A stretch of 64,000 nt of DNA. Source: Coleophoma eucalyptorum (Eukaryota; Ascomycota; Leotiomycetes; Helotiales; Dermateaceae). Shown in pieces: positions 34,083-46,870 of this stretch. Position 1 is the stretch's first letter. Each line of letters opens with the position of its first letter. Under the pieces are notes generated by a model. That model ran no database searches. It was not told where the DNA came from and saw only the letters and a program-made list of their open reading frames with translations. The position numbers were made by a program, and so were the translations under genes. The stretch lies in contig JALRME010000007.1 in NCBI GenBank assembly GCA_026120035.1, positions 434,001-498,000 on the forward strand, written 5' to 3'.

Positions 34083-35947
34083 TCTTGGGAGTCAAGTTTG
34101 TGTGTAAAAAGGTAATCTGGCATACGAATAGGGGTGAAGGCGATTAGACTGTCTACGTGAGTGAGCACCAGTGCCGAAGGTAGTGGGTTTGCGTTCGGGT
34201 TTGCATTTTCATTATTTTGTTATTTGCTCCTAGGAGCTGTACATGCTTTTAATATGGGTTGGATCCAAGTTATAGGTGCGTAGTGTGGCGTTTTGGATAC
34301 CATTGTATTAGGTTTTGCGAGCATACCCTCTTTCATTGAAATTTCTGTCTTCTGGGTTGGCGAGTCAAAGTTTATTGTTACTTGGTTCTTTGCATTGCAT
34401 TCTTTGGGCTGCATCAAGACCCTGTATTATACATGAGCGCTGCGAGCATTGAGAGAAGAATAGACGATGAGAATAAAGCGTTTGCACGCTTGACTTATTT
34501 GGAAACATTCGTATGGTCATATCATGCACTCTCCTACTATGTTTCAAACGACTTATATCCTCAATATCAACCACTTGACCTCTATGCACTCTAAACGAGA
34601 ATCCAACTCAATGGTAGATTGGAAGGAAATCCTGAAACAAGGTATCTCACTTACAATAAAGACAGTCTGACATGTATGAGAATCATCAAGATACATGCAC
34701 TAACGTTGCAGCTTTTGTACGGTAAAGATAGTCGGCTGTTGTAAAGATACGCGTCTGAATCTACGTAGTGGAGGTTGCGAGTCTTAAGGTTGACCACTTA
34801 AGAGACCAACCGGAAAATTTCACATTCGTACGCATAGGCTTAATCTTAAACTTAGCGAGATATATGCCTTCTCCTGTCATCGGCTTGGGTCCAGGGTGCC
34901 ATAGCTACGATCGATCAATGCAGACCAGGACGAACTTGCCCGCGAGAAACATTGACGAGGCTAAGCGACGTGCATGTCAGTCTCCCGCTGTCGCAGGCCC
35001 GGTCTAGGCCCAATGTAATATCAAGTCCTCGAAACTTCTATCACTGCTCTTTTATTATAGTCAAAGCCATGACGACTGGTACCCATCTGGCTGTATGGTT
35101 GTTGAACTCGTGCGGTGCGGGGTGAAGATCAACCTCCTTTTTTTGAGGGACTGCTGGGTTTGTTGGTTTGAGGTTTAGCTTTGTTCCGAGGAGCAGGTAG
35201 AATCACCAACTACCTCATCTGGCAGCTGTCACTGTTAGGGAAATAGAAGGGGGTTAGTATTACAGTTTTGTATGCATACATGTAGGAATATACAAGCGCG
35301 ATTCATTTTCGGCTAGGCGGGTGTAGAGAAACTTGGCACGACATCTTCTACTATGGCGGGTAAGTCGGTATGTACTGACAAGGATCTGCATATCCATGGG
35401 TATGTGGTACCTTGGGGTATACGAGGTACGGGTGGTATGCAGACGACTTGCATCAAGCAGGTGGGTAGTAGCGAGTTGCTTGAACCGAGGTGCCTGTCTG
35501 GAAAAGTTAAGCGATGACTGGTATTGTAAATAATGCGAGCTACGAGGAAGGAAATCAAAGTTTCTCTAGAACTTTGGTTTTTTCGGTCTTTGTCTTGTTG
35601 CTTTCTTTCTAGAGAATTAAGGTTTATGGGTGGTTAGGCGTACCTGAAACTTTGAACTTATGAACATTCGCGAGTCATTTGAAGTATTCAAACACGTTCC
35701 TGCGAAGAGGGTTGGTTCTGAATGATTTTGCCTTTCTGAGGGGCTAGCTATCATGTTCTATTCAATAGAAGATCTGGGTTATACAATAACTATACTATTT
35801 ATGTAAAAAAAAAAGAAAATCCATGTATATGACGCCTCCTTGAACTATCCCCAATACTCCAAACCAGGACATAGAAGTGCCTCCCACTAGTTCCCAATGA
35901 ACATTGTCCTATGTTGCATATTCTCCAGGTATGCAAACGCACAATTA
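34083..35947. other. Long intergenic region
   Basis: About 1.9 kb between convergent genes. Only short open frames occur, without family features. A 10-base A-run lies near 35806. Nothing further seen. Confidence 0.5.
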
Positions 35948-36638
35948 TTAGATATATAAATCTCCTTTAACTCCTCTGACCTCTCTTCTCTCAAGAACAA
36001 GCTCAAGCTTGTTCCCAGGTACCTTTTGTAGCCCATCGGCCATAACGTCAAAGTACAACGCCCAAGCACCATCCTGTTCTTGTACGGCGGAGAAGCCTTC
36101 CCAGCCACCAAAGATCAGCCTGCGTTCGCCACGCGTGCAGTCAAATGGTCCAGTGTAATGTGGATGGGCTTCTAATTTCGGCCCGTATTTCACCTCAAAC
36201 GTATCCCCATCCACATATATCCAATTCATGATCGGCGGATCATGAGTAATACTTGAGACGAGTCCCTCATATTTGGTATTTGGGTAGTCAAGGAAGTAAC
36301 CGGTAAAAGGGTGGTCTGAAGATGGGATCTTTTCCTCGACATATAACTGCTCATTGAAGGAATATTTAGTAGATGGCTTTTGAAGATTGGGTAGGACTCG
36401 GCTTCTCATATCTGTGCTAAAGGAAGAGAAAGCTACATACTTTCTTGTTTCTCAGAACAATTCTCTTTCCCTCAAGCGTCATTGATGTCTCTGTTGGTGA
36501 TGGAAAGTGGGCGAGGAGATTGACACGCCTTGCTCGATGCTCTTCCCGTCGCTCTTTCGTGACGCCTTGTCTGATCGCCTCATTGAGTCCCAGGACTGCA
36601 GGGCCACCAGCCAAAAAAGCCAAAACCGCAAACGCCAT
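35948..36638 (-). CDS. Conserved fungal protein of unknown function
   Basis: Exon 1 is 36638-36441 and exon 2 is 36346-35948, with a 94-nt intron (GTATGT...GAGCAG, phase 0); 198 residues. Using the first AG instead would not keep frame, and the ATG inside the intron is a false start. The protein opens with a hydrophobic segment (MAFAVLAFLAGGPAVLGLNE) and a basic ERREEHRARR stretch. It then has a globular part with HPFTGYFLDYP, YEGLVSSIT, PPIMNWIYVD, TFEVKYG, TGPFDCTRGERRL and GWEGF. These blocks recur in many filamentous ascomycetes as an uncharacterised family (my recollection of the family pattern). Its start is divergent from the gene at 37759, 1.1 kb away. Confidence 0.85.
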
Positions 36639-37758
36639 TATGGATGATATTGAATTGAAATTATGGACCAGTTGAGCCTTCTTCCTTCTGGAGGTGGTGG
36701 AGATTGCGAAAGGATTTCGTCTTAAGCAGATGCGCGGCCAGCTAAGGCCCCTCGCTCCCTTTAATCGGACTTTCTTTGCCACAAGATTATCCTATCGTCG
36801 TCTTGGTGCGGACAATTTCTGATGGCTCAGACTTTTAGGCTTTTCTTGAATCGTGCTGTGTAAAGGAACACGTATCTCATGTATAACACATTGAGTGTGT
36901 CGGATAACCCGCACCACGCGATCCAGATCCCACAGCGTACTAAGCCAACATCCTCGTCAGACGAGCAAAAGAAGACGTCTAGAACGTCTCGAGGCTACCA
37001 AAAACCTTCCAACGGGGTCGACAAACTAACACAGGCAATGGGTGCCCTACCGGCGCGGTACGAGATACGAAACGGTACAAAGTCCCTGGAAAGTATCGTG
37101 GGTGTGGAGTAGCTCTCCGTGGTTTATGTAGGGGTTATCCATCGACTGATTTTCGAAGTGGTATGACTTTTGCAATCGTCCAGAGCGCAACAACACCACG
37201 AACATTATGCACTCGTAGCGAAGATACCGATCGAGCAAGGTGAACCACAGTAAACATCCAGCATCCGTTCGCCCGTGCGGTTCCACGTTGGCAGACGGGA
37301 AACATTGAGGATTAAGCGACGATCCCGCTCTCGTGTCGAGTGTTTGATCAGCGACCAATGGAGTCCCTATAACAGAGTTTGATATCGGAATGGAGCGATG
37401 TCCGCGGCGAAGCGATAGATACAGGGTCGCCGTTTTGGGGTTTGCATAGTCGCGAAGAGGACGTGCGTGTCTGAGCTTCTCGAGACAACGCTAGGTATTT
37501 GGGCAGTGGAGTTGCAATGCAAGTCGTTATCGAGGGCTTCAGAACATCAGCTTCTACAATGCTATTCCATATGAGTCGACTTTGAAGAATGGGCAGGTTC
37601 GTGGAATTGCTCGTTAGATGTTGTGTCGCACGTTGAGAATCGCCAGGGTCAGTCCTGGGTCCCGACTCCTTCGCTGCCAGAGCTTCGTTTTGGTCCGATG
37701 GGCTACAAATCACCAGGATGGGCATTGAGAAAAGGACGACGAGAGAAAATGTTGTGGC
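36639..37758. other. Divergent intergenic region
   Basis: About 1.1 kb between two divergent genes of unknown function. Minus-strand open frames at 37047-37358 and 37348-37725 are S/T-rich and lack any domain. Treated as promoter sequence. Confidence 0.45.
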
Positions 37759-38517
37759 ATGGCCGTTAAAGACAGATCTTCTCTGGTCCAGCAGTTTCAG
37801 GAATTATATAAGTCTTCGCGCGATTCCTCTGGCGAGTGGCTTTCTCACAGCAGCAAACGTGCAGTTCTACAATACCTCCATCTTCAATCTCTCTTCACTG
37901 ATAAGATCGAATACGAGTCTCCGTCACTCTTGAAAGCCGCTTCCGAAGTCTCTACACCCTACTTTCGGCGATTCTCTTATACACAAAGTCCCAGCAGTTC
38001 TAGACGAAGTTCACGGAGGTACAGCAGCACCACCGCGACATCAACAAGCGACAGAGACGCAAGCAGTCCTAACAGTCCAACAAGTCCCAAATACTACGGC
38101 AGAATGTCTACCCAGTAAGTGATATCTCGGGTTATTTCATAGAGCTGCTCAACTTCATTCAACTAACCCAGAGCTGGCTCGCTAATATTTGGTTGCTAAC
38201 TCCAGACAAAGGGCCTCTCGTCAGGATACTTCTGACTCGTCCCTCCCACCTCTCCCAGCATTGTCACCACTTCCCGCATCTCACTTGACCGGACAGAGCG
38301 TTGGTATGCTACAAGATCCCTTGCCTATTCCCCTTCCCTTCACCATGTCGTGCTCATACTAACACCTTTTCCCCCAGGAAACCTCCTCCGTGGTGCCATG
38401 GATGAGTCTGGAAAGCCCAAGGAGGCTGGTTTGATGCTTGGTATTAAGCTTGATCTTGAGGCCGAAATTCACTTGACGGCAAGGGTGAGGGGTGATGTGG
38501 TGATAGGGCTTTATTGA
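37759..38517 (+). CDS. Conserved fungal protein of unknown function
   Basis: Three exons: 37759-38114, 38206-38303 and 38378-38517, with introns of 91 and 74 nt; phases agree and give 197 residues. The N-terminal helix (SSLVQQFQELYKSSRDSSGE) and the SKRAVLQYLHLQSLF block are followed by a long Ser/Thr/Arg-rich linker. A strongly patterned C-terminus comes last: GNLLRGAMDESGKPKEAG, GIKLDLEAEIHLTARV and RGDVVIGLY. The C-terminal pattern, short alternating hydrophobic strands just before the stop, is shared with an uncharacterised family in filamentous ascomycetes. No catalytic motif is seen. The many SPS/RRSS patches suggest phosphorylation. Exons 2 and 3 are too short to appear as ORFs. Confidence 0.85.
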
Positions 38518-38875
38518 TACCACCTTCATAGCAAGGAACATACGGATGGCGAATATGGAAGCATCATGACTTTGCTTTAGGGGATTGACATGCATTTCTG
38601 GCAGTAATAATGGTTGCTTTAAAAACGATAGATTGGTTGCACTTAAGGTTTAGTCCTGGATACAAACCTACCAATGGGAAAGAATTATGAATTGCTCGAT
38701 GTCTTTGAAGTGCAATAGTGATCTCAAGCTTTATGTATTATTCCCTTGGCGATGTGTGATGACCGTCTCTTCCAAACCCAAAATCGTTATTGACGAGGAG
38801 GAAGAGTATGATCTGCCTTAACATATAGAGTAAGGCGGCGGCATAACGAAGGGCTTGTATAATAACGCAAGATCT
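38518..38875. other. Intergenic
   Basis: 3' flank of the unknown gene at 37759 and of the pseudogene. Nothing coding seen. Confidence 0.4.
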
Positions 38876-39745
38876 CTATTGCTTGAGTAGCTGCAATCCG
38901 TTCAACCTTAACTCATTCCCAAGCAAACGGATATCCCACAAAAAAGTAATCATCCGAAATACCTGGCCACTTCCTTCTACCGAAATCCTCCTCTTCCCCA
39001 CCATCTGCTAGAATTCCCTTAACCACGACTTCATCTCAAACCCCAGCAACAACTTTCTTTTTCTTTGGGCCGTCGTCTCCCAAAACGAATCACACGAACC
39101 ACATCCCACAAACAGCATATTCATCTGTTCTGCAATCTTCTACGCATTTTCACCAATCCTTGAGAAGTCTGGATTAGGCTATCACAGGCATCGAGTTCAT
39201 ATCTGCGATGCAAAAAAAGGTCGAAGTAGAAGATCATATTCTGAGGTGCTATAAAATCTCTTAGGAGGGTATAATATGATTTCGCGGTCTGCGACAGCCT
39301 TGTTGAAGGCGCCAAAGACATCTTATGTCGATTGCCGGCCTCTATGCCGAAGACTGACTCGGTACGCCTCAAGTTATCAATACCCAAAAGTTATCCACAC
39401 CTTTCGGAATACTCGATAATCACATGCTCTTCTGAAATCGTGCTCTGCAGTGCGAACGTATCTCGTGGCATAATGAATGTCTTCTGTGCCAAGCTAGCAA
39501 TCTATCGATCGCAGAAACTACCAAATGTCGCTACTGTCACATAGAGATCATTTTGGATTGATGTGATCTTGATATCAATAACGCCATCATCTCCAGGTCA
39601 TGATAAAACGTTTTCTGTATGAGATAAAACTGATCAGATATCGTTGGGAGCTCATAAGCGATGCCATCAGGATAGTCCCTGCAACATCGGATCTCTGAAT
39701 GTCTGCAATCGTGTCATTCTGGCGGTTGACTACGCGCGTAAATGG
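38876..39745 (-). pseudogene. Decayed gene downstream of the NmrA-like gene
   Basis: About 870 bp on the minus strand reads as protein in pieces. One frame runs from 39683 to about 39591 (CRDYPDGIAYELPT). Another runs from 39588 (DGVIDIKITSIQNDLYVTV) across a TAG at 39504 to a TAA at 39393. A third runs from 39316 (FGAFNKAVADREIILYPPKR) to 38876 with internal stops at 39199, two adjacent stops nearby, and more in-frame TAGs, carrying MLFVGCGSCDSFWET on the way. The first two frames abut, so the shift is a small indel and not an intron. The family is not recognised. The remnant begins immediately after the NmrA-like stop codon, on the same strand. Confidence 0.55.
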
Positions 39746-39748
39746 CGT

Positions 39749-41234
39749 TCATAGACGGCCAGTTATAAGTTTCATAATCGAGACTCCATTCCACTCCTTC
39801 CCCGTATCGGCATTCGTAAACGGGTCATCTTTCTCTCGGAGCAGCCAATCATGGTAGCTCCTCATTGGAAAGACTTCCATCGCAAGTTGTATCTCTCGCC
39901 TGAGTTCGGGGTAGTGGCCCTCGATGCGTGAAACATGGAAATGCTCGAAATTGTTGATCCTACATTGCGATAACGTGTCAGACTTCAAGTTACCCCTTGC
40001 GGAACTGCTAGGGCAAAGCAGAAAAATAAAGGATGAAAGAAAACGTACAGATCTTGTGTGGCGCCATTTGCTCGTATGATCAGGGACGCGAGCATGTTTG
40101 GGATAGCTGGGATTGCCTGTCCCAGTGCTCGCTTGTATGCCTCTTCGACCTGGCCCATGGTCAAGGAATCAGAGCAGAGAACCAAAACTTTATGTATATG
40201 CTTCAGATGGTCCTGCAAATCACCATCAAGTTAGTTGGATGGCCCTATAGTCTTACTTCGAATGAATATATTTTTACGTACGAGGAAAATGCCCGCGGCT
40301 ACATTGCCAATATCTTCAGATCCCTAGAACATCACTTAGCAGTTTGATAATAATGCTGGGCAGGTAGTATTTCTTACCACCATCGAAATCTCCGTCTCTG
40401 GCTTCAAACCAGTTCGAAGCACAGATACAGAAATCGCGCCAATCAAACCGTCGAAGTTCTCCACGAAGAAAGCAGGTCGCAGAATACTAGGTTATAAGTT
40501 AGCATATATTATAGCAGAGCTTTCTTGTACTCGTCTCAAATGCTCTTACATCCAAGGAAGGCCTTCCTTCCCTAATTCCATACAATGTTGTTCAATCCTC
40601 GATTTCGCTAGGCTGGAGAGTTTGAGGTCTTTCTCATAATTTGGGCCAGCCCTAAGGGACGACGAGTAGACGAAGGCCTGGACGCCGTACTTCAGTGACA
40701 TATCGGCAAGCATCTAACTCACACAAAATTAGTCACCCATTTGCTACCCTTGAGCTGAAATATCACATAAAGGCAGGCGATTGAAATCATGAATGGTCGG
40801 CATACCTTTCCCTGCCTCTCTTCGCCATCCGCCTCAACACCTAGACCAGGGAAAGCCAGAACGGCGAAAACCCCCCAGAAGCCTACTCCATCACTCTCCC
40901 TCCTTTCTTGAAAGATGTTCTCAATTGCCTCTGCATCATCGAGATCCCCCTGTACCAAGGAAACAGCATCGCCGTAGGTTTTGAGAAGTTGCTGAGCGGT
41001 GGCACTTGACGTATTCCTTGTTAGAGCGTAGATATGATATATTTCATCTTCCGGTTGTCGAGTTACTTCCTTTTCGGTAAGTTCTGCTTCCTCGCACTTC
41101 ACTTTCTCTTCTGACTGAGTCTTGAAAGCCTCTTGTGTTGTTGATCCCGCCCTTTGCCTTTTTTTCAAAAGTGCTCTGATCAAAGCGATGCCCTGTTTCC
41201 CGGTCGAACCGGTGACGAGAATGTTATGGACCAT
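39749..41234 (-). CDS. NmrA-like NAD(P)-binding protein
   Basis: Six exons: 41234-40806, 40713-40550, 40486-40378, 40323-40282, 40212-40049 and 39959-39749. All five introns are GT-AG with matching phases, giving 372 residues. The N-terminal GSTGKQG (Rossmann GxxGxxG) and later VQAFVYSS, LPWIILRPAFFVENF and GSEDIGNVAAGIF blocks place it in the NmrA/HSCARG-like family. These proteins sense NAD(P) redox state; the founding member NmrA represses the GATA factor AreA in nitrogen control. A charged insert of about 45 residues (rich in E and K) separates the first strand from the second. Exon 4 is only 42 nt. The Tyr-Lys pair of active SDR enzymes is not in place, which favours a regulatory role. 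Exons 2-6 are too short for ORF scanning, so the first exon alone would suggest a truncated gene. Confidence 0.92.
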
Positions 41235-43025
41235 GATTTAGGATATTCGACTAAGAGTCCATCTCGTCTAATTAACTAAGATACCAGTCTAGACCGAAAT
41301 CCCCAAAGAATCCCGCGATAGTGGTGTCACAATGAAGCCGATCTGCAAACGGGTTTGCTGTATTTGTATGCCGGTATGTTCATCTCTGCCCCAAACCCGT
41401 GGGGCGTTGTCCAGATATAGATAAGATATTCTCTAGGCGGGATGTCTTGGAAGCCTAGGGGAAGGAACGGACTAAGCAGAAGATCCGAGAGAAAACAAAT
41501 GACTCGGGCTTTTATTTATTCACTAGTGGAGGCGACGTCTTTTATACGCTCTGCGCGAGCTTGTGCCGACACACCTCCTGCGCATCGGCAAACTAGAGTT
41601 AATATGGCCATGGCCAACACGGATATGATGAATAACTTCCGAGACTTTTATTCTCGTTCTTCGTATGGGAGTCTCGGTTAATAGTGACCCGTACGATGGT
41701 TCACATTAAGCTACAAAGGAGTTCCTTGTAGCGTCCACCTCCGTTACTCTTGCAGCATTCTATTTTCTCAGTCATCTTTGACATCACTAATATCTTGGGC
41801 GGAGTTATTCTCCCGCATTGTTTGTTCTACCCCCCCCCTTTATAAGCAGATACTAGAATTCGCCCTGGCCCAACACTTCTCGTTATTTGACACGTGCCTT
41901 AAGATGTTGATATTCTACTGGCTCAGTAGGAGAAAGATTGCGTAGAACATGATCGCCAAAACATTGGGAAATTGCTTTATTTTATGCTCGTTCTTAAAAT
42001 GGCTACGAACAACAAGAGCCCGTGCGGGTCGTCCAATCTGTTCTACTTCCTTTCATCCTTTGTTACTTAGGGGAAAGAATGAGTAACAAGATCAAGATTT
42101 ATGCCAGATAACGTTCTTGTCTTATATGCCGAGGAATCAAATTTGACAAATAACCAGCCAATACAACACAGGAGCGGAGTGCTTTCTTTGCATTTCGGGT
42201 TTGAATTCTCGGCTCTCGCGTAAAGCTTTGTCCATAGACTAACTGAGTTCTACTTTCTCAGCCGAGATTGGCATAAGGTTTTGTGCAAAGTGATACGACG
42301 ACGGACAAGACTTTGCACCATGGCTGTTCTCTGGGCCGAGGTTATTGAAGATTGGCTGAAAGAATGGAATGTACTTGGTAATACTCCTTTGACCTCGCTC
42401 TCTGAAGTTTCGGTTTCCGCTATTTCCGGACTTTCACCTGTTGCTGTTCGCTTAGCGTTTGTTGGTCAGACACCATGCTAACGACCATTACCCAAACACA
42501 CAAGTGCAAGGGATGATGGTACAGTATGCAATCTTGGGGTATTTGTAAGTTGTAAATGCAAACCCTATATTACTCTCAACCCCTCATCGGGAGGCGGTGT
42601 GTATTCAATCCTAGTATTACACTTGTGATTCTAGTTCTATAGGACTTATCTAAATCATACATGTCACGACTCTGCTTGGTCTATGTGCCTCCATCTCATT
42701 CTCCGAGCCTCTTGCAGGCAGATTCTTAGTTGCGATCAATTGTTGATAGCATGGCATGGCCTCTCACGCTACCAATCTCTGCCCTTGCATTGTCTCTCGT
42801 CAGCCTAGAATGGTTAACATTTGACCTCGCCACTCGCCACCTGCCCTCTCAAAAGCTATGGAGTAGGTGGCTGTAACTGCGGCAGGTTGCTACATCTAAG
42901 GCCACCTAACTTTGTAATCCGACACCGAGGACCACACAGCTGTTCTCGGTGTCATATGTGTGCTTATAGGCACAAAGCTGAACACGGGTTGACCTGCTCT
43001 TTCATCGACCATGGCACCGTTAGGT
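41235..43025. other. Long intergenic region
   Basis: About 1.8 kb between the start of the NmrA-like gene and the end of MTG1. Two plus-strand frames of 79 and 66 codons (41442-41681 and 42281-42481) lack any recognisable feature and are not called. Confidence 0.45.
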
Positions 43026-44123
43026 TTATACACCTTCAGCAACTCTGAGCTTTGTCCTCACTCGCTGAGCCTCTTTCTTAGCCTTCTTGGCTTGACTCAA
43101 ACTCAATCCTACTTCCTCTCTCATCTTCTTCTCCAGACCATCTTTCTCAACATCGTCCAGGATAAATGTTCCAAGATTTCCTTGTCTCCATCTTTGGATC
43201 ATCCATAGCGCAGCAGCCTCAATATCAGGCACGCCGCCTTTTCCCAGTCGACCCGTCTTTTTACATACAGCGTCAAGCAATGTTGAGATCTCATTCGTGG
43301 GCGGCGCATATTCCTGGTATACTTTAGGGTTGTTTTTGTTGATATGAAATAAAAGATAATCGGCCAAGGTTGTAGGTGCAATAATTGTATCCTTAACACT
43401 TCCGCAAAGAGCAAGTTTTAGCATTGCTTCAGCATCAGGGACAAATGGCACAAAGACTCCCGGCGTATCGACCAAGTAGACCCCTTCTTGATCAGTTTCA
43501 GGGTCCGGGTCGATGATCTTCACTCCGGACGCAATCTTCCTGGTTATGCCTGGCTGAGCACCGGTAAATGCAGCCTTCCCCCGATTTACGCCGGCCATTC
43601 GAAGTGCGTTGAGAAGAGAAGATTTTCCGACATTCGGCATGCCTACAACCAACATTCTAGATCCCGTAAGGGACTGGTTATAGGCCGCATAGTCTTTTGC
43701 ATAATTGAGAATTGTGGTGACATCTTTCTTCGACTTGTGATTTGAAAACAGTATTGGCGCCGGAGCATGCCAGCCTTTGATTATTGATTCCCTCTAGGTT
43801 TAATTATCAGCATCAATTTCTCGACAGGCATGCATAGAACTTGTAGATTATAGACATACTTCTCTATCTGCCGGGCGGTCTCTACTCCCCAGGTCTCGCT
43901 TTGTATACACAACAAGACGTTCTCTCCCGGCAAGAGACCCTTCGAATAACGGGTTTCGGGAGGTGAGAGGTACACGATAGTCTCGGCATTCGATAATTAA
44001 GTCGATGGAAGACAGCATAGATTTCATCTTGGAAAGACCCGAGGCATGATGGCCCAGGTAGTAGGATCGCGGAAGGTTGAGCTGGTTTGGGAAAACCGCT
44101 CGCGGTGTGAATGCGGTAGCCAT
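43026..44123 (-). CDS. mtg1: Mitochondrial ribosome-assembly GTPase MTG1
   Basis: Exons 44123-43860 and 43793-43026, with a 66-nt intron (GTATGT...ACCTAG, phase 0); 343 residues. The G motifs are circularly permuted: G4 comes first (TKRD, 74-77), then G1 (GMPNVGKSS, 139-147), a G2 threonine in the GITRKI region, and G3 (DTPG). This defines the YlqF/RbgA family. The N-terminus is short, basic and Ser-containing, as expected for mitochondrial import, and the family's C-terminal helical domain is present. Yeast Mtg1 is peripheral on the inner mitochondrial membrane and is needed for late assembly of the large mitochondrial ribosomal subunit. It is divergent from the BOR1-like gene. Confidence 0.95.
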
Positions 44124-44804
44124 TATAATGGCTGTTCCTTTGCAGTTATCGATGTTCCATTATGGTTGACGGCAGGTTAGAAGTTTACAATAGACTTGAT
44201 GCAGTTCCAATTGACTTGATGCAAGGCTGAGAGAAATTTTGGCGCATGGTAAGGTTGACCAATCAAGTGAATGGTAATTATGACGTAACTTTCATTGCCT
44301 GACAGCCTCCCACAGCCTCCCAGCCTCCTTGGACATAAATCTCCACCTTCGCTGACCAGAAAGACGCAAGAGTATGGTCACAGCCAGCATCTCTATCGTC
44401 CACGACTAAGGCGAGTCTGCGATCAGTTTGGAGGCCAAGTTAACAACACCGTTATTTGCTACGTCATAGGCTAGAATACGACTGTACTACGTTATTTTTG
44501 TGGCTTGGCTCTGGGGTTCTACTTGACCTCTACTACCCAAAGAAATGCCGAGACTAGGGCCAAGGACAGAGGTGAGTCTGCGCGGCGCGTTACAGTAGCA
44601 CAGAAATCCAGCACGTGGATGTGCCAAGCTCCATCACTTCCCTACTATACACAACAATGGTTTTCTCACATCCCAGGAGACCAGTTTCCTTTCCTTTCCT
44701 TCCAGTTCTATATCCTTATCTCTTTGTCTCTTATACGAAGGAAGTATCTTGCACTGTTCCCTTCCTCTCATCATCACTACTGGGGAGGGCTGAGGAGAGT
44801 GATC
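44124..44804. other. Divergent promoter, MTG1 / BOR1-like
   Basis: About 680 bp. The frame of the BOR1-like gene is open back to 44505, but the added 100 residues are unlike the family; the region is read as promoter and leader. It includes a C/T-rich stretch at 44690-44780. Confidence 0.5.
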
Positions 44805-46870
44805 ATGGCTCGCAACGAAGTGCCACGGCCACTGCCCAGCCAAAACTCTGGGCTGGACATCAGCCAAGCATCGACCATAGCTCCTGTCTCTGATACGTCC
44901 CCCTCGTCCTTCCTAGAGGATTATGGAAAGGACCAAGCATCTCGAGAAATCCGAGATGATTCACAGAGCCGAGTTAATCTAGGCGAGACTGCTTTGGAGA
45001 AGGAGGTGAATAAGAACACGAATGCCACTTACTCAGATCTGCCTCCCAGCTCGAAGAAACCATTCAGCGTTCGAGTAAGGGCATTATTCCAGCCAGAAGG
45101 GAATCTTCAACCATTTCGTCTGCTCAGACAAGATGTTCATAATATAAGACGCCGCTATCTCTCAGATTGGACAACCTTTAATCAATTGGTGTTCGCAAGT
45201 GCGGTTTATGTGTTCTTCACAAATATCCTTCCTGGTATTACTTTTGCAAGTGATTTGTATGTTTTAACAGGCAAGACTTGGGGAACGATCGAGGTGGTTT
45301 TCAGTACAGGACTATGTGGAGTTATTTTCTCCATGTAAGTGGCAAATTCTGGAAATTCAGTTGTAGTAATGCCATAATCTGATTGTGCTTAGTTTTTCAA
45401 TACAGCCTCTCACCATCCTTGGGGTCACTGGCCCTTTCTCGGTGTTGGCTGAGAACATCTTTTCACTATCGCAAGACTCATTCCATGTAAGACAACCCAC
45501 ACTCATTAATCTATATACCAACTGAAGCTCTGCAGATACAATTCTTACCATTCATGGCGTGGTCTCTCATTCATTCCTGTTGGATGCACTGGCTTCTTGC
45601 GATCTTTAATGCCCATGATTGGACTATGCTCTACGTCACAGACTTCTCGGCAGATATCTTCTCATTGCTGAACAGTGTTATCTATTTCCATAAAGCAATC
45701 CAAGAACTGCAGCGAAACCATGCCGCCGTGTCGTTTGCTTCGTTTCTTTACTCGGTCATAGGATGTGTCGGAACTTTTCTCGTAGCTGTCTTTCTGTCTT
45801 CGGCACAGAGTTGGAAGCCATTATTCCATCGATATATTCGTATGGGACTTTCCGAATACGCGGCAGCAATTTCAATCATTCTCTTCATCGGGCTTCCTAA
45901 TATTGGAGAGCTAGCCACGCTGGATAAGCAAACCTTGACCGTACAGACCTCCTTTCGTCCTACATCGCCAGACAGAACTGTCTTCTTTGTCCGGTTTTGG
46001 GAACTGCCTATAGAATGGATTTTTCTTGCTATAATCCCCGGAGCAATCATAACAGTTCTTTTTTATTTCGATCATGAGATTTCATCTATTATCTGTACCG
46101 CTTCGCGGTATAATATAAAAAAGCCTACTGGATATGCTTGGGATATTATGCTGCTTGGTGTTACAACTGCTATTTGCGGAATCTTAGGCATTCCTCCAGC
46201 CAACGGTCTCCTACCACAGGCCCCGTTACACTCAGAATCTCTACTACACTCCCCAAAGGACAATAAAGAAAAGAAAAGAGACGTTCTAAGCGTTGACGAG
46301 AAGTCTCATTCCACAGAAGTTAAACTAGAGAACAAAAAGGTATCACAGACAGTCTATGAGCAGCGCTTCTCATCTTTCCTTCAAGCCGGCGGAATCCTGC
46401 TTTTTCTCTCACCACCCTTCCAGCATGTGTTAGGCTTAACACCAACATCAGTCCTCGCGGGACTCTTTCTTTTCATGGGCGAACAATCACTAGCCGTTAA
46501 CCCGATCCTCTTTCGATTCTTCTACATACTCACACCACCCTCGGAGCTCCCACCACTTCCAAAAGGTATGAAATCATATTGGCCGATTCACGGTTATACA
46601 GCTCTTCAAATAATCATGACAGGAATCATATTCTATGTCACACTGACCGTCGTTGCTCCTGCATTTCCTGTTATCATTATCTTACTTGTCCCAGCAAGGC
46701 TACTACTCATGAATCGAATCTGGAATCGTGAGACGTTGAGGTTCGTTGATGCTTGGGCTTGCAGACCTGGGACGCCAGAAGATACGGAGGACGAGAAGTT
46801 TGCTCTTGAGACAGGGGCTGGCAGGGGAAATAATGTTGCCGCGCATGGTGGTGGTGTGTTAGATGTATGA
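44805..46870 (+). CDS. bor1: BOR1-type borate/anion transporter
   Basis: Exons 44805-45334, 45393-45486 and 45536-46870 have consistent phases and give 652 residues. After about 85 hydrophilic residues comes RLLRQDVHNIRRRYLSDW, then the membrane core: FASAVYVFFTNILPGITFA, TILGVTGPFSVLAEN, FLPFMAWSLIHSCWMHW, and further helices to LLVPARLLLMNR. It belongs to the HCO3-/SLC4-like family (PF00955). Yeast Bor1 exports borate across the plasma membrane and also affects vacuolar sorting. A hydrophilic loop (KDNKEKKRDVLSVDEKSHS) interrupts the second half of the core, and the tail is Gly/Glu-rich. The start at 44805 has a good context and fits family length; an upstream in-frame start would add 100 untypical residues. 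Confidence 0.93.

Noticed and set aside
41442..42481. Plus-strand frames of 79 and 66 codons between NmrA-like and MTG1
   Set aside because: Short, no motifs, and composition not different from intergenic sequence.
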